64,000 nucleotides of DNA from positions 8,680 through 72,679 of the forward strand of contig CAYMAZ010000014.1 of NCBI GenBank assembly GCA_964388575.1, read 5' to 3'. Shown here in pieces: positions 52,721 to 60,736 of the stretch (positions are counted from its first letter, which is position 1; every line of letters begins with the position of its first letter). Made by a program: the position numbers and the translations under genes. The DNA comes from CAYMAZ01 sp964388575 (GTDB lineage: Bacteria; Bacteroidota; Bacteroidia; Bacteroidales; DTU049). Below the pieces are notes generated by a model. The model was not told where the DNA came from and did not search any database. It worked only from the letters and a program-made list of their open reading frames with translations.

Positions 52721-53664
52721 ATTTTGCACTAATTGGAGCTGCAGGTTACATTGCACCGAGGCATATGAAGGCCATCAGAGAAACAGAAAATGTGCTGGTT
52801 GCTGCACTTGATAAAAATGACAGTGTCGGAATCATTGACAGTTTTTTCCCGGAAGCCGATTTTTTTATTGAACCCGAACGATTTGACAGACATCTGGATA
52901 AACTTAGAAGGAATCATGAGAAAAAAGTTGATTATGTCAGTATTTGTTCTCCAAATTTTCTTCATGATGCACACATCAGGCTGGCAATCAGAAACCAGGC
53001 ACATGCTATCTGTGAAAAACCGGTTGTGCTAAATCCATGGAATATTGAAGCTTTGGCTGAACTTGAAAATGAAACAGGTAAGCATATATACACAATCCTT
53101 CAACTGCGTCATCATGAGTCAATTATCAATTTGAAAAATGCTGTTGTTTCAAGAAAAATTGATAAGAAATATGATATCGATCTTACATATGTAACCGGGA
53201 GAGGGAAATGGTATCATTTTTCATGGAAGGGTGACCAGAGCAAATCGGGAGGCATCGCAACAAATATAGGCATTCATTTCTTTGATATGCTTGTCTGGAT
53301 ATTTGGGGATTTGAAGAAGAGCAAGGTTTATTTGTCTAATTCTCATAAAGCATCCGGATATCTTGAACTCGAAAACGCACGTATAAGATGGTTTCTCAGT
53401 GTTGACGCTGACGACATTCCTAAAGAGATCCGTAAATCAGGGAGAAGAACTTATCGTTCAATCACAATTGAAAACGAGGAAATCGAATTTTCTGACGGCT
53501 TTACAGATCTTCATACTATCAGTTACAATGAGATTCTTGCCGGAGGGGGCTTTCGTGTTTCCGATGCCATGAAATCTGTGATTATCGCACACGACATCCG
53601 CAATGCAAAAATTATTTCTCCAAAAGGTGATTTTCATCCTTTACTTAAAAAAATAAAACAATAA
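52717..53664 (+). CDS. wbpB: WbpB-like UDP-GlcNAcA 3-dehydrogenase (Gfo/Idh/MocA family)
   Basis: A 315-residue NAD-dependent oxidoreductase. It resembles WbpB over its full length: MNFALIGAAGYIAPRHMKAI at the Rossmann start, VDYVSICSPNFLHDAHI, AICEKPVV, YTILQLRHHESI, GGIATNIGIHFFDMLVWIFG, IRWFLSVDADDIP and FSDGFTDLHTISYNEILAGG. It oxidises C3 of UDP-N-acetylglucosaminuronic acid so that WbpE can aminate it. ATG overlaps the stop of the acetyltransferase gene. This is the most diagnostic gene of the pathway. Confidence 0.93.
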   Translation: MNFALIGAAGYIAPRHMKAIRETENVLVAALDKNDSVGIIDSFFPEADFFIEPERFDRHLDKLRRNHEKKVDYVSICSPNFLHDAHIRLAIRNQAHAICEKPVVLNPWNIEALAELENETGKHIYTILQLRHHESIINLKNAVVSRKIDKKYDIDLTYVTGRGKWYHFSWKGDQSKSGGIATNIGIHFFDMLVWIFGDLKKSKVYLSNSHKASGYLELENARIRWFLSVDADDIPKEIRKSGRRTYRSITIENEEIEFSDGFTDLHTISYNEILAGGGFRVSDAMKSVIIAHDIRNAKIISPKGDFHPLLKKIKQ

Positions 53665-53668
53665 ATTT

Positions 53669-54964
53669 ATGTTTACTCAGATCATTAATAAACAAACAAA
53701 AATTTCAGTGGTTGGACTGGGATATGTTGGACTGCCTATTGCTCTCGGACTTGCCAGGAAAGCATCCGTAATCGGTTTTGATATCAAGCCCGACAGGGTT
53801 GAGCTCATGAAAAACCACACAGATCCGAGCAACGAACTGCCTGCTTCGGCATTTCACGGCTGTGATATTCAGTTTACAAGCCAAGCTGAAGACCTTAAGG
53901 ATGCTACTTTCCATATTGTGGCAGTTCCAACTCCAATTAACAAGCACAATCTCCCAGATTTGACTCCACTCATCAAAGCATCTGAAACTCTGGGAAAAGT
54001 ATTGAAAAAAGGAGATATTGTTGTGTATGAATCAACTGTTTATCCGGGAGCAACCGAAGAAGATTGTGTCCCCGTTCTTGAGAAATTCTCAGGATTAAAG
54101 TTTCCGGATGATTTTTCGGTCGGATATTCACCTGAGCGCATTAATCCGGGAGACAAGGTTCACACATTGGAAAATACAGTCAAAATTGTGTCCGGTCATG
54201 ATTCGAAAACACTTGATACTGTTGCTTCTGTTTACGAGCTTGTCATTGAGGCAGGTGTTCACAAAGCACCCACCATTAAAGTTGCTGAAGCTGCAAAAAT
54301 CATTGAAAACACACAACGTGATGTGAATATTGCATTAATGAATGAACTTTCAATAATTTTCAACCGGATGGGAATCAACACATTTGATGTTCTGGAAGCT
54401 GCCGGAACAAAATGGAATTTTTTAAAATTCCAACCAGGATTGGTAGGAGGACATTGTATTGGTGTGGACCCATATTATCTGGCTTTTAAAGCACAGGAAT
54501 ATCGTTATCATCCCCAGATCATAAGATCAGGACGATTTGTAAATGATAGTATGGGCTTTTACGTTGCCAAACAGCTGGTAAAAAAACTCATTGCAACAGG
54601 CAAAAATCTGCTTAAAACAAAAACACTTGTGATGGGTATTACATTCAAAGAAGATGTAACTGATATCCGAAATTCAAGAGTGATCGACATCGTCACTGAA
54701 CTCAAAACATACGGCGTTAATGTTGATGTTCATGACCCACATGCTGATCCTGAAGAAGTATTCCACGAATATGGTTTTTCTACAATTGAAAAACCTGACC
54801 GTGATTACGATGCCATTATTGTTGCAGTGATGCATAAAGAATTTGCAGAGTATTCTGAATCACAATTTATGGAAATGATGAACCCTGACGGAAAACAAAT
54901 TCTTTTTGACATCAAGGGAATATACAGAAATAAAATTAAGCATATGACATACTGGAGTTTGTAA
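53669..54964 (+). CDS. tviB: UDP-N-acetylhexosamine 6-dehydrogenase (TviB/WbpO type)
   Basis: A 431-residue nucleotide-sugar dehydrogenase. It begins with the NAD-binding KISVVGLGYVGLPIALGLAR, then AVPTPINKHNLPDL, VVYESTVYPGATEEDC and NTQRDVNIALMNELSIIF. The catalytic cysteine is in LVGGHCIGVDPYYLAFKA. The wording matches TviB/VipA/WbpO enzymes, which oxidise UDP-GlcNAc or UDP-GalNAc at C6. Its product UDP-GlcNAcA could feed WbpB and also the TviC-like epimerase at the end of the operon. Length is normal. Confidence 0.88.
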   Translation: MFTQIINKQTKISVVGLGYVGLPIALGLARKASVIGFDIKPDRVELMKNHTDPSNELPASAFHGCDIQFTSQAEDLKDATFHIVAVPTPINKHNLPDLTPLIKASETLGKVLKKGDIVVYESTVYPGATEEDCVPVLEKFSGLKFPDDFSVGYSPERINPGDKVHTLENTVKIVSGHDSKTLDTVASVYELVIEAGVHKAPTIKVAEAAKIIENTQRDVNIALMNELSIIFNRMGINTFDVLEAAGTKWNFLKFQPGLVGGHCIGVDPYYLAFKAQEYRYHPQIIRSGRFVNDSMGFYVAKQLVKKLIATGKNLLKTKTLVMGITFKEDVTDIRNSRVIDIVTELKTYGVNVDVHDPHADPEEVFHEYGFSTIEKPDRDYDAIIVAVMHKEFAEYSESQFMEMMNPDGKQILFDIKGIYRNKIKHMTYWSL

Positions 54965-54966
54965 TC

Positions 54967-56016
54967 ATGAATGGGAAAATACTTGTTACTGGGGGAACAG
55001 GTTATATCGGTTCCCATACAGTCTGTCAGTTACTGATATCCGGCTGGAATGTGGTGAGTATTGACAATTTGTCTAACAGTTATGAAGATGTCAATGAGCG
55101 GATTGAATCCATTACGGGCAAACAATTTGATTTTATCAGAGCAGACTTATGTAACCAGGAGGATGTCAGGACAATTTTTAAAAACCATCCTGACATTATC
55201 GGAATCATCCATTTTGCAGCATCTAAATCAGTCGGAGAGTCTGTTTTAAAACCTTTACAATATTATTACAATAATCTTGTTTCACTGATTCATTTACTTA
55301 ACATTTCAAAAGAATATCCTGTCAGGTCTTTTGTATTTTCCTCATCATGTACTGTATACGGACAACCGGACTCACTCCCTGTCAGAGAAACCTCTCCTGT
55401 TCTGCAGCCTGTGTCTCCTTATGGTAATACAAAACAAATCTCTGAAGAAATATTAAGGGATTGTAGCATTAGTCATCCTGAATTAAAAATTATTTCACTG
55501 AGATATTTTAATCCGATTGGAGCACATCCATCAGGAATGATTGGAGAACTCCCTATTGGTATACCTAACAATCTGATGCCCTATATCACTCAAACTGCAT
55601 TCGGTATCAGGGATGAACTGAAAATTTTCGGTGGTGATTACAACACCCCCGATGGTACAGCAATCCGTGATTACATTCATGTAACAGACCTTTCAAATGC
55701 ACATTTGTCAGCTCTGGAAAGAATTTTACAAGCCAGAATGAAGTCAAATTACGAAGTCTTTAATCTTGGTACAGGTGAGGGTTATAGTGTTCTCCAAATT
55801 GTTCAGACATTTACTGAAGCAACAGGTGTTCATATTCCTTATACAATTGTAGACAGGCGACCTGGAGATATTGAGCAGATCTGGGCCGATCCAACACTTG
55901 CCAACACTGAATTACAATGGAAAACATCAAAATCTCTGAAAGATATGATGTCAGATGCCTGGAGATGGGAAAATTATTACCGGAATTTTGTAAAAAACAA
56001 ATATAATCATGAATAA
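54967..56016 (+). CDS. galE: UDP-glucose 4-epimerase
   Basis: A 349-residue extended SDR. It has KILVTGGTGYIGSHTVCQLL, VVSIDNLSNSYEDVNERI, the FSSSCTVYGQP strand and the catalytic SPYGNTKQISEE (Tyr-x3-Lys), then ISLRYFNPIGAHPSGMIGE and IRDYIHVTDLSNAHL, all typical of GalE. It interconverts UDP-Glc and UDP-Gal, in some bacteria also the N-acetyl forms. It starts two bases after the dehydrogenase stop; the next gene starts eight bases before its end. Confidence 0.92.
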   Translation: MNGKILVTGGTGYIGSHTVCQLLISGWNVVSIDNLSNSYEDVNERIESITGKQFDFIRADLCNQEDVRTIFKNHPDIIGIIHFAASKSVGESVLKPLQYYYNNLVSLIHLLNISKEYPVRSFVFSSSCTVYGQPDSLPVRETSPVLQPVSPYGNTKQISEEILRDCSISHPELKIISLRYFNPIGAHPSGMIGELPIGIPNNLMPYITQTAFGIRDELKIFGGDYNTPDGTAIRDYIHVTDLSNAHLSALERILQARMKSNYEVFNLGTGEGYSVLQIVQTFTEATGVHIPYTIVDRRPGDIEQIWADPTLANTELQWKTSKSLKDMMSDAWRWENYYRNFVKNKYNHE

Positions 56017-57070
56017 GAAAAAGTGTATTCTAGTAACTGGTGGAGCAGGATTTATCGGGTCCCACCTAGTCAGGTTTTTTGTCAGCAATTATCCGGATTA
56101 TAACATTGTCAACCTGGACAAACTGACTTATGCCGGAAATCTGGAAAACCTGAAAGATGTAGAATCGGCAAATAATTATACTTTTATCAAAGGAGATATT
56201 CTTGATGCAGAACTTCTTGACACCATCTTTGATCGTCACAACCCTGATGCTGTCATTCATCTTGCAGCTGAGTCACATGTTGACAGGTCCATACTGAATC
56301 CTCTGGAGTTTGTGCAGACAAATGTTCTGGGAACTTGTACATTACTGAATATTGCACGAAATCACTGGAAAAACGAAATGGAAGGGAAGCTGTTTTATCA
56401 TGTTTCTACAGATGAAGTTTTCGGCAGTCTTGGTGAGAACGGTTATTTCACTGAAGACACTCCTTACGATCCCAGGAGTCCCTATTCTGCTTCAAAGGCT
56501 TCGAGTGACCATTTTGTCAGAGCATATTTTCATACATTCAAATTGCCGGTCATCATTTCAAATTGTTCCAACAATTATGGATCATTTCAGTTTCCTGAAA
56601 AACTCCTGCCACTGATGATCAACAATATTATTCATAAAAAACCACTTCCTGTTTATGGTAAAGGTGAAAATATCAGAGACTGGCTTTTTGTAATTGACCA
56701 TGTTAAAGCTATTGATGTTATTTTTCACAACGGAATAATTGGTCAAACATACTGCATTGGTGGCAACAACGAATGGAAGAACATTGATCTTATTAATGAA
56801 TTGTGTCGCATCATGGATGATAAACTTGAACGGCCAAGGGGTGAATCAGCTTCTCAGATCACTTTTGTCGCAGATCGTGCTGGCCATGATCTGCGCTACG
56901 CAATTCACACAGGAAAAATTGCAACAGAATTGGGATGGAAACCGGAAATTGATTTTTCTGAAGGATTATCACTCACTGCCGACTGGTATCTTCAAAACAG
57001 ACAGTGGCTTGATCATGTTACCAGCGGAGAATATCTGAACTATTATGACAGAATGTATTCACACCGATAA
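56009..57070 (+). CDS. rfbB: dTDP-glucose 4,6-dehydratase
   Basis: A 353-residue RmlB/RfbB. It shows ILVTGGAGFIGSHLVRFF, VNLDKLTYAGNLENLKDV (the RmlB hallmark), AAESHVDRSILNPLEFV, HVSTDEVFGSL and YSASKASSDHFVRAYF with the catalytic Tyr and Lys, then NCSNNYGSFQFPEKLLPL. It makes dTDP-4-keto-6-deoxyglucose. No rmlA, rmlC or rmlD is in this window, so the further product (for example a rhamnose or amino sugar) cannot be told. It overlaps galE by eight bases. Confidence 0.92.
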   Translation: MNKKKCILVTGGAGFIGSHLVRFFVSNYPDYNIVNLDKLTYAGNLENLKDVESANNYTFIKGDILDAELLDTIFDRHNPDAVIHLAAESHVDRSILNPLEFVQTNVLGTCTLLNIARNHWKNEMEGKLFYHVSTDEVFGSLGENGYFTEDTPYDPRSPYSASKASSDHFVRAYFHTFKLPVIISNCSNNYGSFQFPEKLLPLMINNIIHKKPLPVYGKGENIRDWLFVIDHVKAIDVIFHNGIIGQTYCIGGNNEWKNIDLINELCRIMDDKLERPRGESASQITFVADRAGHDLRYAIHTGKIATELGWKPEIDFSEGLSLTADWYLQNRQWLDHVTSGEYLNYYDRMYSHR

Positions 57071-57073
57071 ACA

Positions 57074-58051
57074 ATGAACAATCAATTTCACAAAGGTGAT
57101 TTGAAAGACATGCGCTTTCTGGTAACCGGAGGAGCCGGTTTTATCGGCTCTCATATTACTGACTATCTTATTGGACACGGAGCAAAGAAGGTCAGAGTCG
57201 CAGATAATCTTTCGACCGGGTCATTCAAAAACATACAACACCATGAAATTCACCCTGCTTTTGAGTTTATTGAAACAGACCTCATTGTTCCTGAGGCATG
57301 TATGAGTATCTGCAAAGACATTGACATTGTTTTTCATGAAGCAGCACTTGGAAGTGTGCCACGATCTGTTTTGCAACCTCTTGTTACTAATTCAAACAAT
57401 GTCAACACACATCTGAACATGATGTGGTCCTGTCTTCAGAATGGGGTTAAACGCATGGTTTATGCGTCTTCATCATCTGTGTATGGAGACGATGTGAACA
57501 CACCCAAAAATGAAGCACAAACGGGAAATCTGCTCTCACCTTATGCCGTGACTAAAAAAATCAATGAATTATACTCCGGTGTTTTTGCTACATTATATGA
57601 TCTGAAGATAATTGGTCTCAGATATTTCAATGTATTTGGACCCAGACAAAACCCCGAAGGTCCCTATGCAGCAGTGATTCCGCTTTTTATAAATGCTATG
57701 CTTTCAGGAAATCAACCAGTGATTTATGGCAGCGGAGAACAAAGCCGAGATTTCACATATGTTGACAATATCGTTCAGGCAAATATTCTGGCTGCATTTA
57801 CAGAGCACACTGAAGTGTTTGGGAGTGTTATGAATATTGGTGCAGGCGGAAAAACCACTGTCAATAAATTGTTCAGGATAATTGCAGAAGAGCTGAAATC
57901 TGACATCCAACCTCAATACAATCCAGAGCGGAAGGGTGACATTTTCAGTTCCTCTGCTTCTATTGAAAAAGCCAGGAAAATGATAGGATACCAACCATAT
58001 ATACAAGTCAGGGAAGGAATCAGAAAAACCATTGATTCATTTCATGAATAA
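57074..58051 (+). CDS. tviC: UDP-N-acetylhexosamine(uronic acid) 4-epimerase (TviC/WbpP type)
   Basis: A 325-residue extended SDR. It has the Rossmann start RFLVTGGAGFIGSHITDYLI, FHEAALGSVPRSVLQPLV (the WbpP/TviC hallmark), YASSSSVYGDD and SPYAVTKKINELYSG, then FNVFGPRQNPEGPYAAVIP. Members 4-epimerise UDP-GlcNAc or its uronic acid to the galacto form. With the TviB-like enzyme it would give UDP-GalNAcA. It closes the operon, three bases after rfbB, and the next gene is on the other strand. A second start at the internal ATG near residue 13 is possible. Confidence 0.87.
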   Translation: MNNQFHKGDLKDMRFLVTGGAGFIGSHITDYLIGHGAKKVRVADNLSTGSFKNIQHHEIHPAFEFIETDLIVPEACMSICKDIDIVFHEAALGSVPRSVLQPLVTNSNNVNTHLNMMWSCLQNGVKRMVYASSSSVYGDDVNTPKNEAQTGNLLSPYAVTKKINELYSGVFATLYDLKIIGLRYFNVFGPRQNPEGPYAAVIPLFINAMLSGNQPVIYGSGEQSRDFTYVDNIVQANILAAFTEHTEVFGSVMNIGAGGKTTVNKLFRIIAEELKSDIQPQYNPERKGDIFSSSASIEKARKMIGYQPYIQVREGIRKTIDSFHE

Positions 58052-58072
58052 GTCATCAGATAACCAGACCCA

Positions 58073-58990
58073 TTATTCCTTTAGCCATTCATCAATTTCC
58101 TTTTCATCAATTTCAAAATAGTTTTGTTTATTCACGACAATACCATCGTCTATCCAGAAAATTGCAGGAAGGCTTGTACCTGCCAAAGCGATCAATGTCC
58201 CTGCTTTGATATTTGAATAAGGAATATTGTCAGATTTTGTTTTAAAATGGAAGTCGTTGATATCCTGTTCGTCTCCATTAATGAAAAAGTAAACCGGGAA
58301 TAATTCATTTCTGGTTTTCATAACGTGGAACTTGTATCCGGCAACAACACAATGAGGGCAGGAGGAACTTAAAAACACCACAATCTGCTTTCCTTCAGAC
58401 AGATTTACATCTGGCTGATCTGCTTCTGCATCATTGTATATTAATCCGAAGTCCATTTCATAATTTAATTCGATTGCCTGCAACCTGCTGGTTCCGATTA
58501 TGATTGGTGCTGAAACAAAGACAGCAATAAGCGAAATGACTGCTGCAAGTATCAGGATCAGCAAACAGATTTTTCTATTCTTTTCTTTATTTCTCTTAAA
58601 ATAAAGTATGATTGCCAAAACGAATCCGAGTATCAGATTCTTTATAATTGATTCAACGGGAGTCATTGCATAAATCAACCCAAAACAGTTACAATTCGTG
58701 TTGTTTCCCTGGAAAATTAGAATTAATATGAGATATATCGTAAATGCAAAAAGAGTGGCAAGACTTAATTTTATAAAAAATCTTGCATACACGCCTGATA
58801 TCAGCATTATTCCGAGGAAGAATTCAAACCCCACAAGTAATCTGGCAGCAAAGGGAGCCAGTTTCCATCCGATAATTCCGGTCTCAACAATGGCAACTTC
58901 AGTCAATTCGATAGGGAATAATTTGACATATGCAGAAAACAGGAACACCACGCCGGTTAAAATCCGCAAAACAATGAAAATAACTTTCAT
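58073..58990 (-). CDS. DoxX/MauE-like membrane protein fused to a thioredoxin domain
   Basis: A 305-residue protein. The N-terminal part (about residues 1-135) has four membrane helices in the DoxX/MauE style (VIFIVLRILTGVVFLFSAYV and RLLVGFEFFLGIMLISGVYA), then a Cys pair NCNCFG in a loop and a further helix (about 145-165). The C-terminal periplasmic domain (about 180-305) is thioredoxin-like, with the active site SSSCPHCVVAG and a cis-Pro loop TSLPAIFWID. Such fusions handle disulfides in the periplasm. A -7 element lies just upstream of the ATG at 58990. Confidence 0.82.
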   Translation of the reverse strand: MKVIFIVLRILTGVVFLFSAYVKLFPIELTEVAIVETGIIGWKLAPFAARLLVGFEFFLGIMLISGVYARFFIKLSLATLFAFTIYLILILIFQGNNTNCNCFGLIYAMTPVESIIKNLILGFVLAIILYFKRNKEKNRKICLLILILAAVISLIAVFVSAPIIIGTSRLQAIELNYEMDFGLIYNDAEADQPDVNLSEGKQIVVFLSSSCPHCVVAGYKFHVMKTRNELFPVYFFINGDEQDINDFHFKTKSDNIPYSNIKAGTLIALAGTSLPAIFWIDDGIVVNKQNYFEIDEKEIDEWLKE

Positions 58991-59017
58991 AAGGATGAAT
59001 TTTTGTTGCAGTAACTG

Positions 59018-59025
59018 CAAAAGTA
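59018..59025 (-). promoter_or_regulatory. -7 promoter element of the DoxX-thioredoxin gene
   Basis: Minus-strand TACTTTTG (59025 to 59018), a perfect TAnnTTTG, sits between the terminator of the upstream mini-lipoprotein gene and the ATG at 58990. Confidence 0.55.
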
Positions 59026-59060
59026 AAAAAAAAGCTGTCAAATAATGACAGCTTTTTTTT
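59025..59060 (-). terminator. Terminator of the first Cys-rich mini-lipoprotein gene
   Basis: AGCTGTCA (59033-59040) and TGACAGCT (59046-59053) form a perfect 8-base-pair stem. The flanking A and T runs allow termination in either direction, with eight T on the minus strand. Confidence 0.85.
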
Positions 59061-59074
59061 CTGAAAACAGAATA

Positions 59075-59302
59075 CTATTTCAGCGTACAGGTTGCACCTG
59101 TGCCTAAAAAGTTTAACTGAGTTTCATAAAGATCACAGGCTTCTTCAGCATCTTTTTTCTTTGCATCAAGAAGTTCAGTTTTTGCACTGACGGTAATTCC
59201 TGCTGCTGTGTAAGAACAATCACAAGTGTAATCTTTCTTGCATGATGATAATGCCAGTGAAGCGACAAAAGCAACTCCAAATACGAAAGCAAATCTTTTC
59301 AT
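59075..59302 (-). CDS. Cys-rich mini-lipoprotein, first of a tandem pair
   Basis: A 75-residue protein. The signal peptide ends at LALSSC (lipidated Cys20), followed by KKDYTCDCSYTAAGITVSAK, a charged helix LLDAKKKDAEEACDLY and the tail ending CTLK. The four cysteines after the lipid Cys could form two disulfides. The second copy at 59453 has the same cysteine spacing and tail. The start at 59302 is fixed by the -7 element at 59347 to 59340. No known family comes to mind. Confidence 0.75.
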   Translation of the reverse strand: MKRFAFVFGVAFVASLALSSCKKDYTCDCSYTAAGITVSAKTELLDAKKKDAEEACDLYETQLNFLGTGATCTLK

Positions 59303-59339
59303 AGTTTTAATTTTTTTTAATTTAAAATATTTAACCTGG

Positions 59340-59347
59340 CAAAAGTA
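59340..59347 (-). promoter_or_regulatory. -7 promoter element of the first mini-lipoprotein gene
   Basis: Minus-strand TACTTTTG, a perfect TAnnTTTG, ends 38 bases before the ATG at 59302. Confidence 0.6.
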
Positions 59348-59452
59348 AAAAAAATATTTAAACATACAACTTTTTAAACAAATTTTTAAAGATAAAAGTT
59401 GGTTTATCATAATATTAAAAAAGCCATAATAATAAAAACAGGAATTTATGTT

Positions 59453-59680
59453 TTATTTCAATGTGCAGTAAGCGGATGTTGTGGTCGCCCAATAGGTCAT
59501 TTCAATATCCAGGCATTCTGCTGTTGCTTCAAGTTTTCTGGCCCGTTTGATTTCATGATCTGTTGTCATGGTTTGTCCGGAAATTGTATAAGTGCATGAA
59601 CAGGTATAGTTTTTTTTGCATGCAGAAAAAGTAACAAGGATAAACAAAGCCATTGCGGTAATAATCACTCGTTTTTTCAT
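59453..59680 (-). CDS. Cys-rich mini-lipoprotein, second of a tandem pair
   Basis: A 75-residue protein with the same plan as its neighbour: signal peptide ending at VTFSAC, then KKNYTCSCTYTISGQTMTTD, a basic helix, one Cys in the helix (TAECLD), and the tail YCTLK. The five cysteine positions match those of the first copy, while the rest has diverged, so the copies are old paralogues. ATG at 59680 or 59686 is the start. Each copy has its own promoter. Confidence 0.75.
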   Translation of the reverse strand: MKKRVIITAMALFILVTFSACKKNYTCSCTYTISGQTMTTDHEIKRARKLEATAECLDIEMTYWATTTSAYCTLK

Positions 59681-59704
59681 ATTCATTTGATTTTTGTTTT
59701 GTTA

Positions 59705-59712
59705 CAAAAATA
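59705..59712 (-). promoter_or_regulatory. -7 promoter element of the second mini-lipoprotein gene
   Basis: Minus-strand TATTTTTG, a perfect TAnnTTTG, ends 25 bases before the ATG at 59680, giving a short leader. Confidence 0.55.
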
Positions 59713-59809
59713 CATAATCTGTACAAATCAAGCGTTCTTTTCTGATACATTAAAACATAAAAATGTTAAATTTTCAAATTTAAAACAGGTCTGACTTGAT
59801 AAATGTTTA

Positions 59810-59817
59810 TATATTTG
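59810..59817 (+). promoter_or_regulatory. -7 promoter element of the CpsB-type phosphatase gene
   Basis: TATATTTG, a perfect TAnnTTTG, lies 19 bases before the ATG at 59837. Confidence 0.6.
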
Positions 59818-59836
59818 TGAAATATCATCTCAACGT

Positions 59837-60580
59837 ATGGGTTTCAAAATTTTCAGAAAATCAGTATCTGTGAACAAACAATTGTCAGGATTCAAAACTG
59901 ATATTCACTCCCATCTTATTCCGGGAATTGATGATGGGGTAAAAACAATTGAGGAATCTGTTTTGCTCATCAGAGGACTCAGCGAGCTTGGATATACTAG
60001 AATTATTACAACGCCGCACATACGGGGAGAAGTGTATGAAAATACTCCTGAGATCATCCAAAATGGGTTGCTCGAAGTTCAGAAAGCAGTTGCAAACGAA
60101 AACATTCCAGTTGAGATTGAAGCAGCTGCAGAATATTTTGTTGATGACTTGTTCATGAAACTTGTATATGATCAGTTTCCTCTGCTGACATTCGGAAAAA
60201 ACAAGCATGTACTCGTAGAGTTTTCACACTTCAGTGTACCATACAGTTTTAAAACAATCATTTATGATCTTCAGTCAATGGGATACACCGTTGTTCTGGC
60301 CCATCCCGAGCGATATTATTATTTTCAAAACAAATTTGAAGAATATAAAGACCTGTATTATAGAGGCGTTCAATTCCAGTTAAATCTTGTATCACTGTCA
60401 ATGTATTATGACAGAACGTCTGCAAAAACAGCAGAAAAGCTCATTGATCTTGGACTATACACCTATGTTGGAAGTGATATTCACAACCGGCATTATCTTC
60501 AAAGTTTCACAAGGGCTCTTGGACAGCATTCATATCAGAAATTGATAGAAAAGTGTAATATAATGAATGATCACATCTGA
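59837..60580 (+). CDS. CpsB/YwqE-type tyrosine-protein phosphatase (PHP fold)
   Basis: A 247-residue metal-dependent phosphatase. Metal ligands show in TDIHSHLIPGIDDGV, TTPHIRGEVYE, EAAAEYFVDD, VLAHPERYYYF and YVGSDIHNRHYL, the ordered motifs of the CpsB/YwqE family. Such enzymes remove phosphate from the tyrosine kinase that controls capsule or exopolysaccharide export. The kinase gene is not in the window. Lying less than 2 kb from the sugar operon, it fits a surface-polysaccharide role, although it has its own promoter. Confidence 0.9.
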   Translation: MGFKIFRKSVSVNKQLSGFKTDIHSHLIPGIDDGVKTIEESVLLIRGLSELGYTRIITTPHIRGEVYENTPEIIQNGLLEVQKAVANENIPVEIEAAAEYFVDDLFMKLVYDQFPLLTFGKNKHVLVEFSHFSVPYSFKTIIYDLQSMGYTVVLAHPERYYYFQNKFEEYKDLYYRGVQFQLNLVSLSMYYDRTSAKTAEKLIDLGLYTYVGSDIHNRHYLQSFTRALGQHSYQKLIEKCNIMNDHI

Positions 60581-60671
60581 AATGAAACTTTTTTATGAAA
60601 AATATGACCAAATCAAGCAGTACAATGTCAGTAAAATCTGGCCGTTTGAAGTGTGAAAATTCTGGTTTGTA

Positions 60672-60679
60672 TATTTTTG
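60672..60679 (+). promoter_or_regulatory. -7 promoter element of the LytS/LytTR pair
   Basis: TATTTTTG, a perfect TAnnTTTG, lies 57 bases before the ATG at 60737. Confidence 0.5.
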
Positions 60680-60736
60680 ACTTTTACAAAACCTGCAATT
60701 CTAATGAAAATTGTAATTTTACTTTAAAAACCACGT

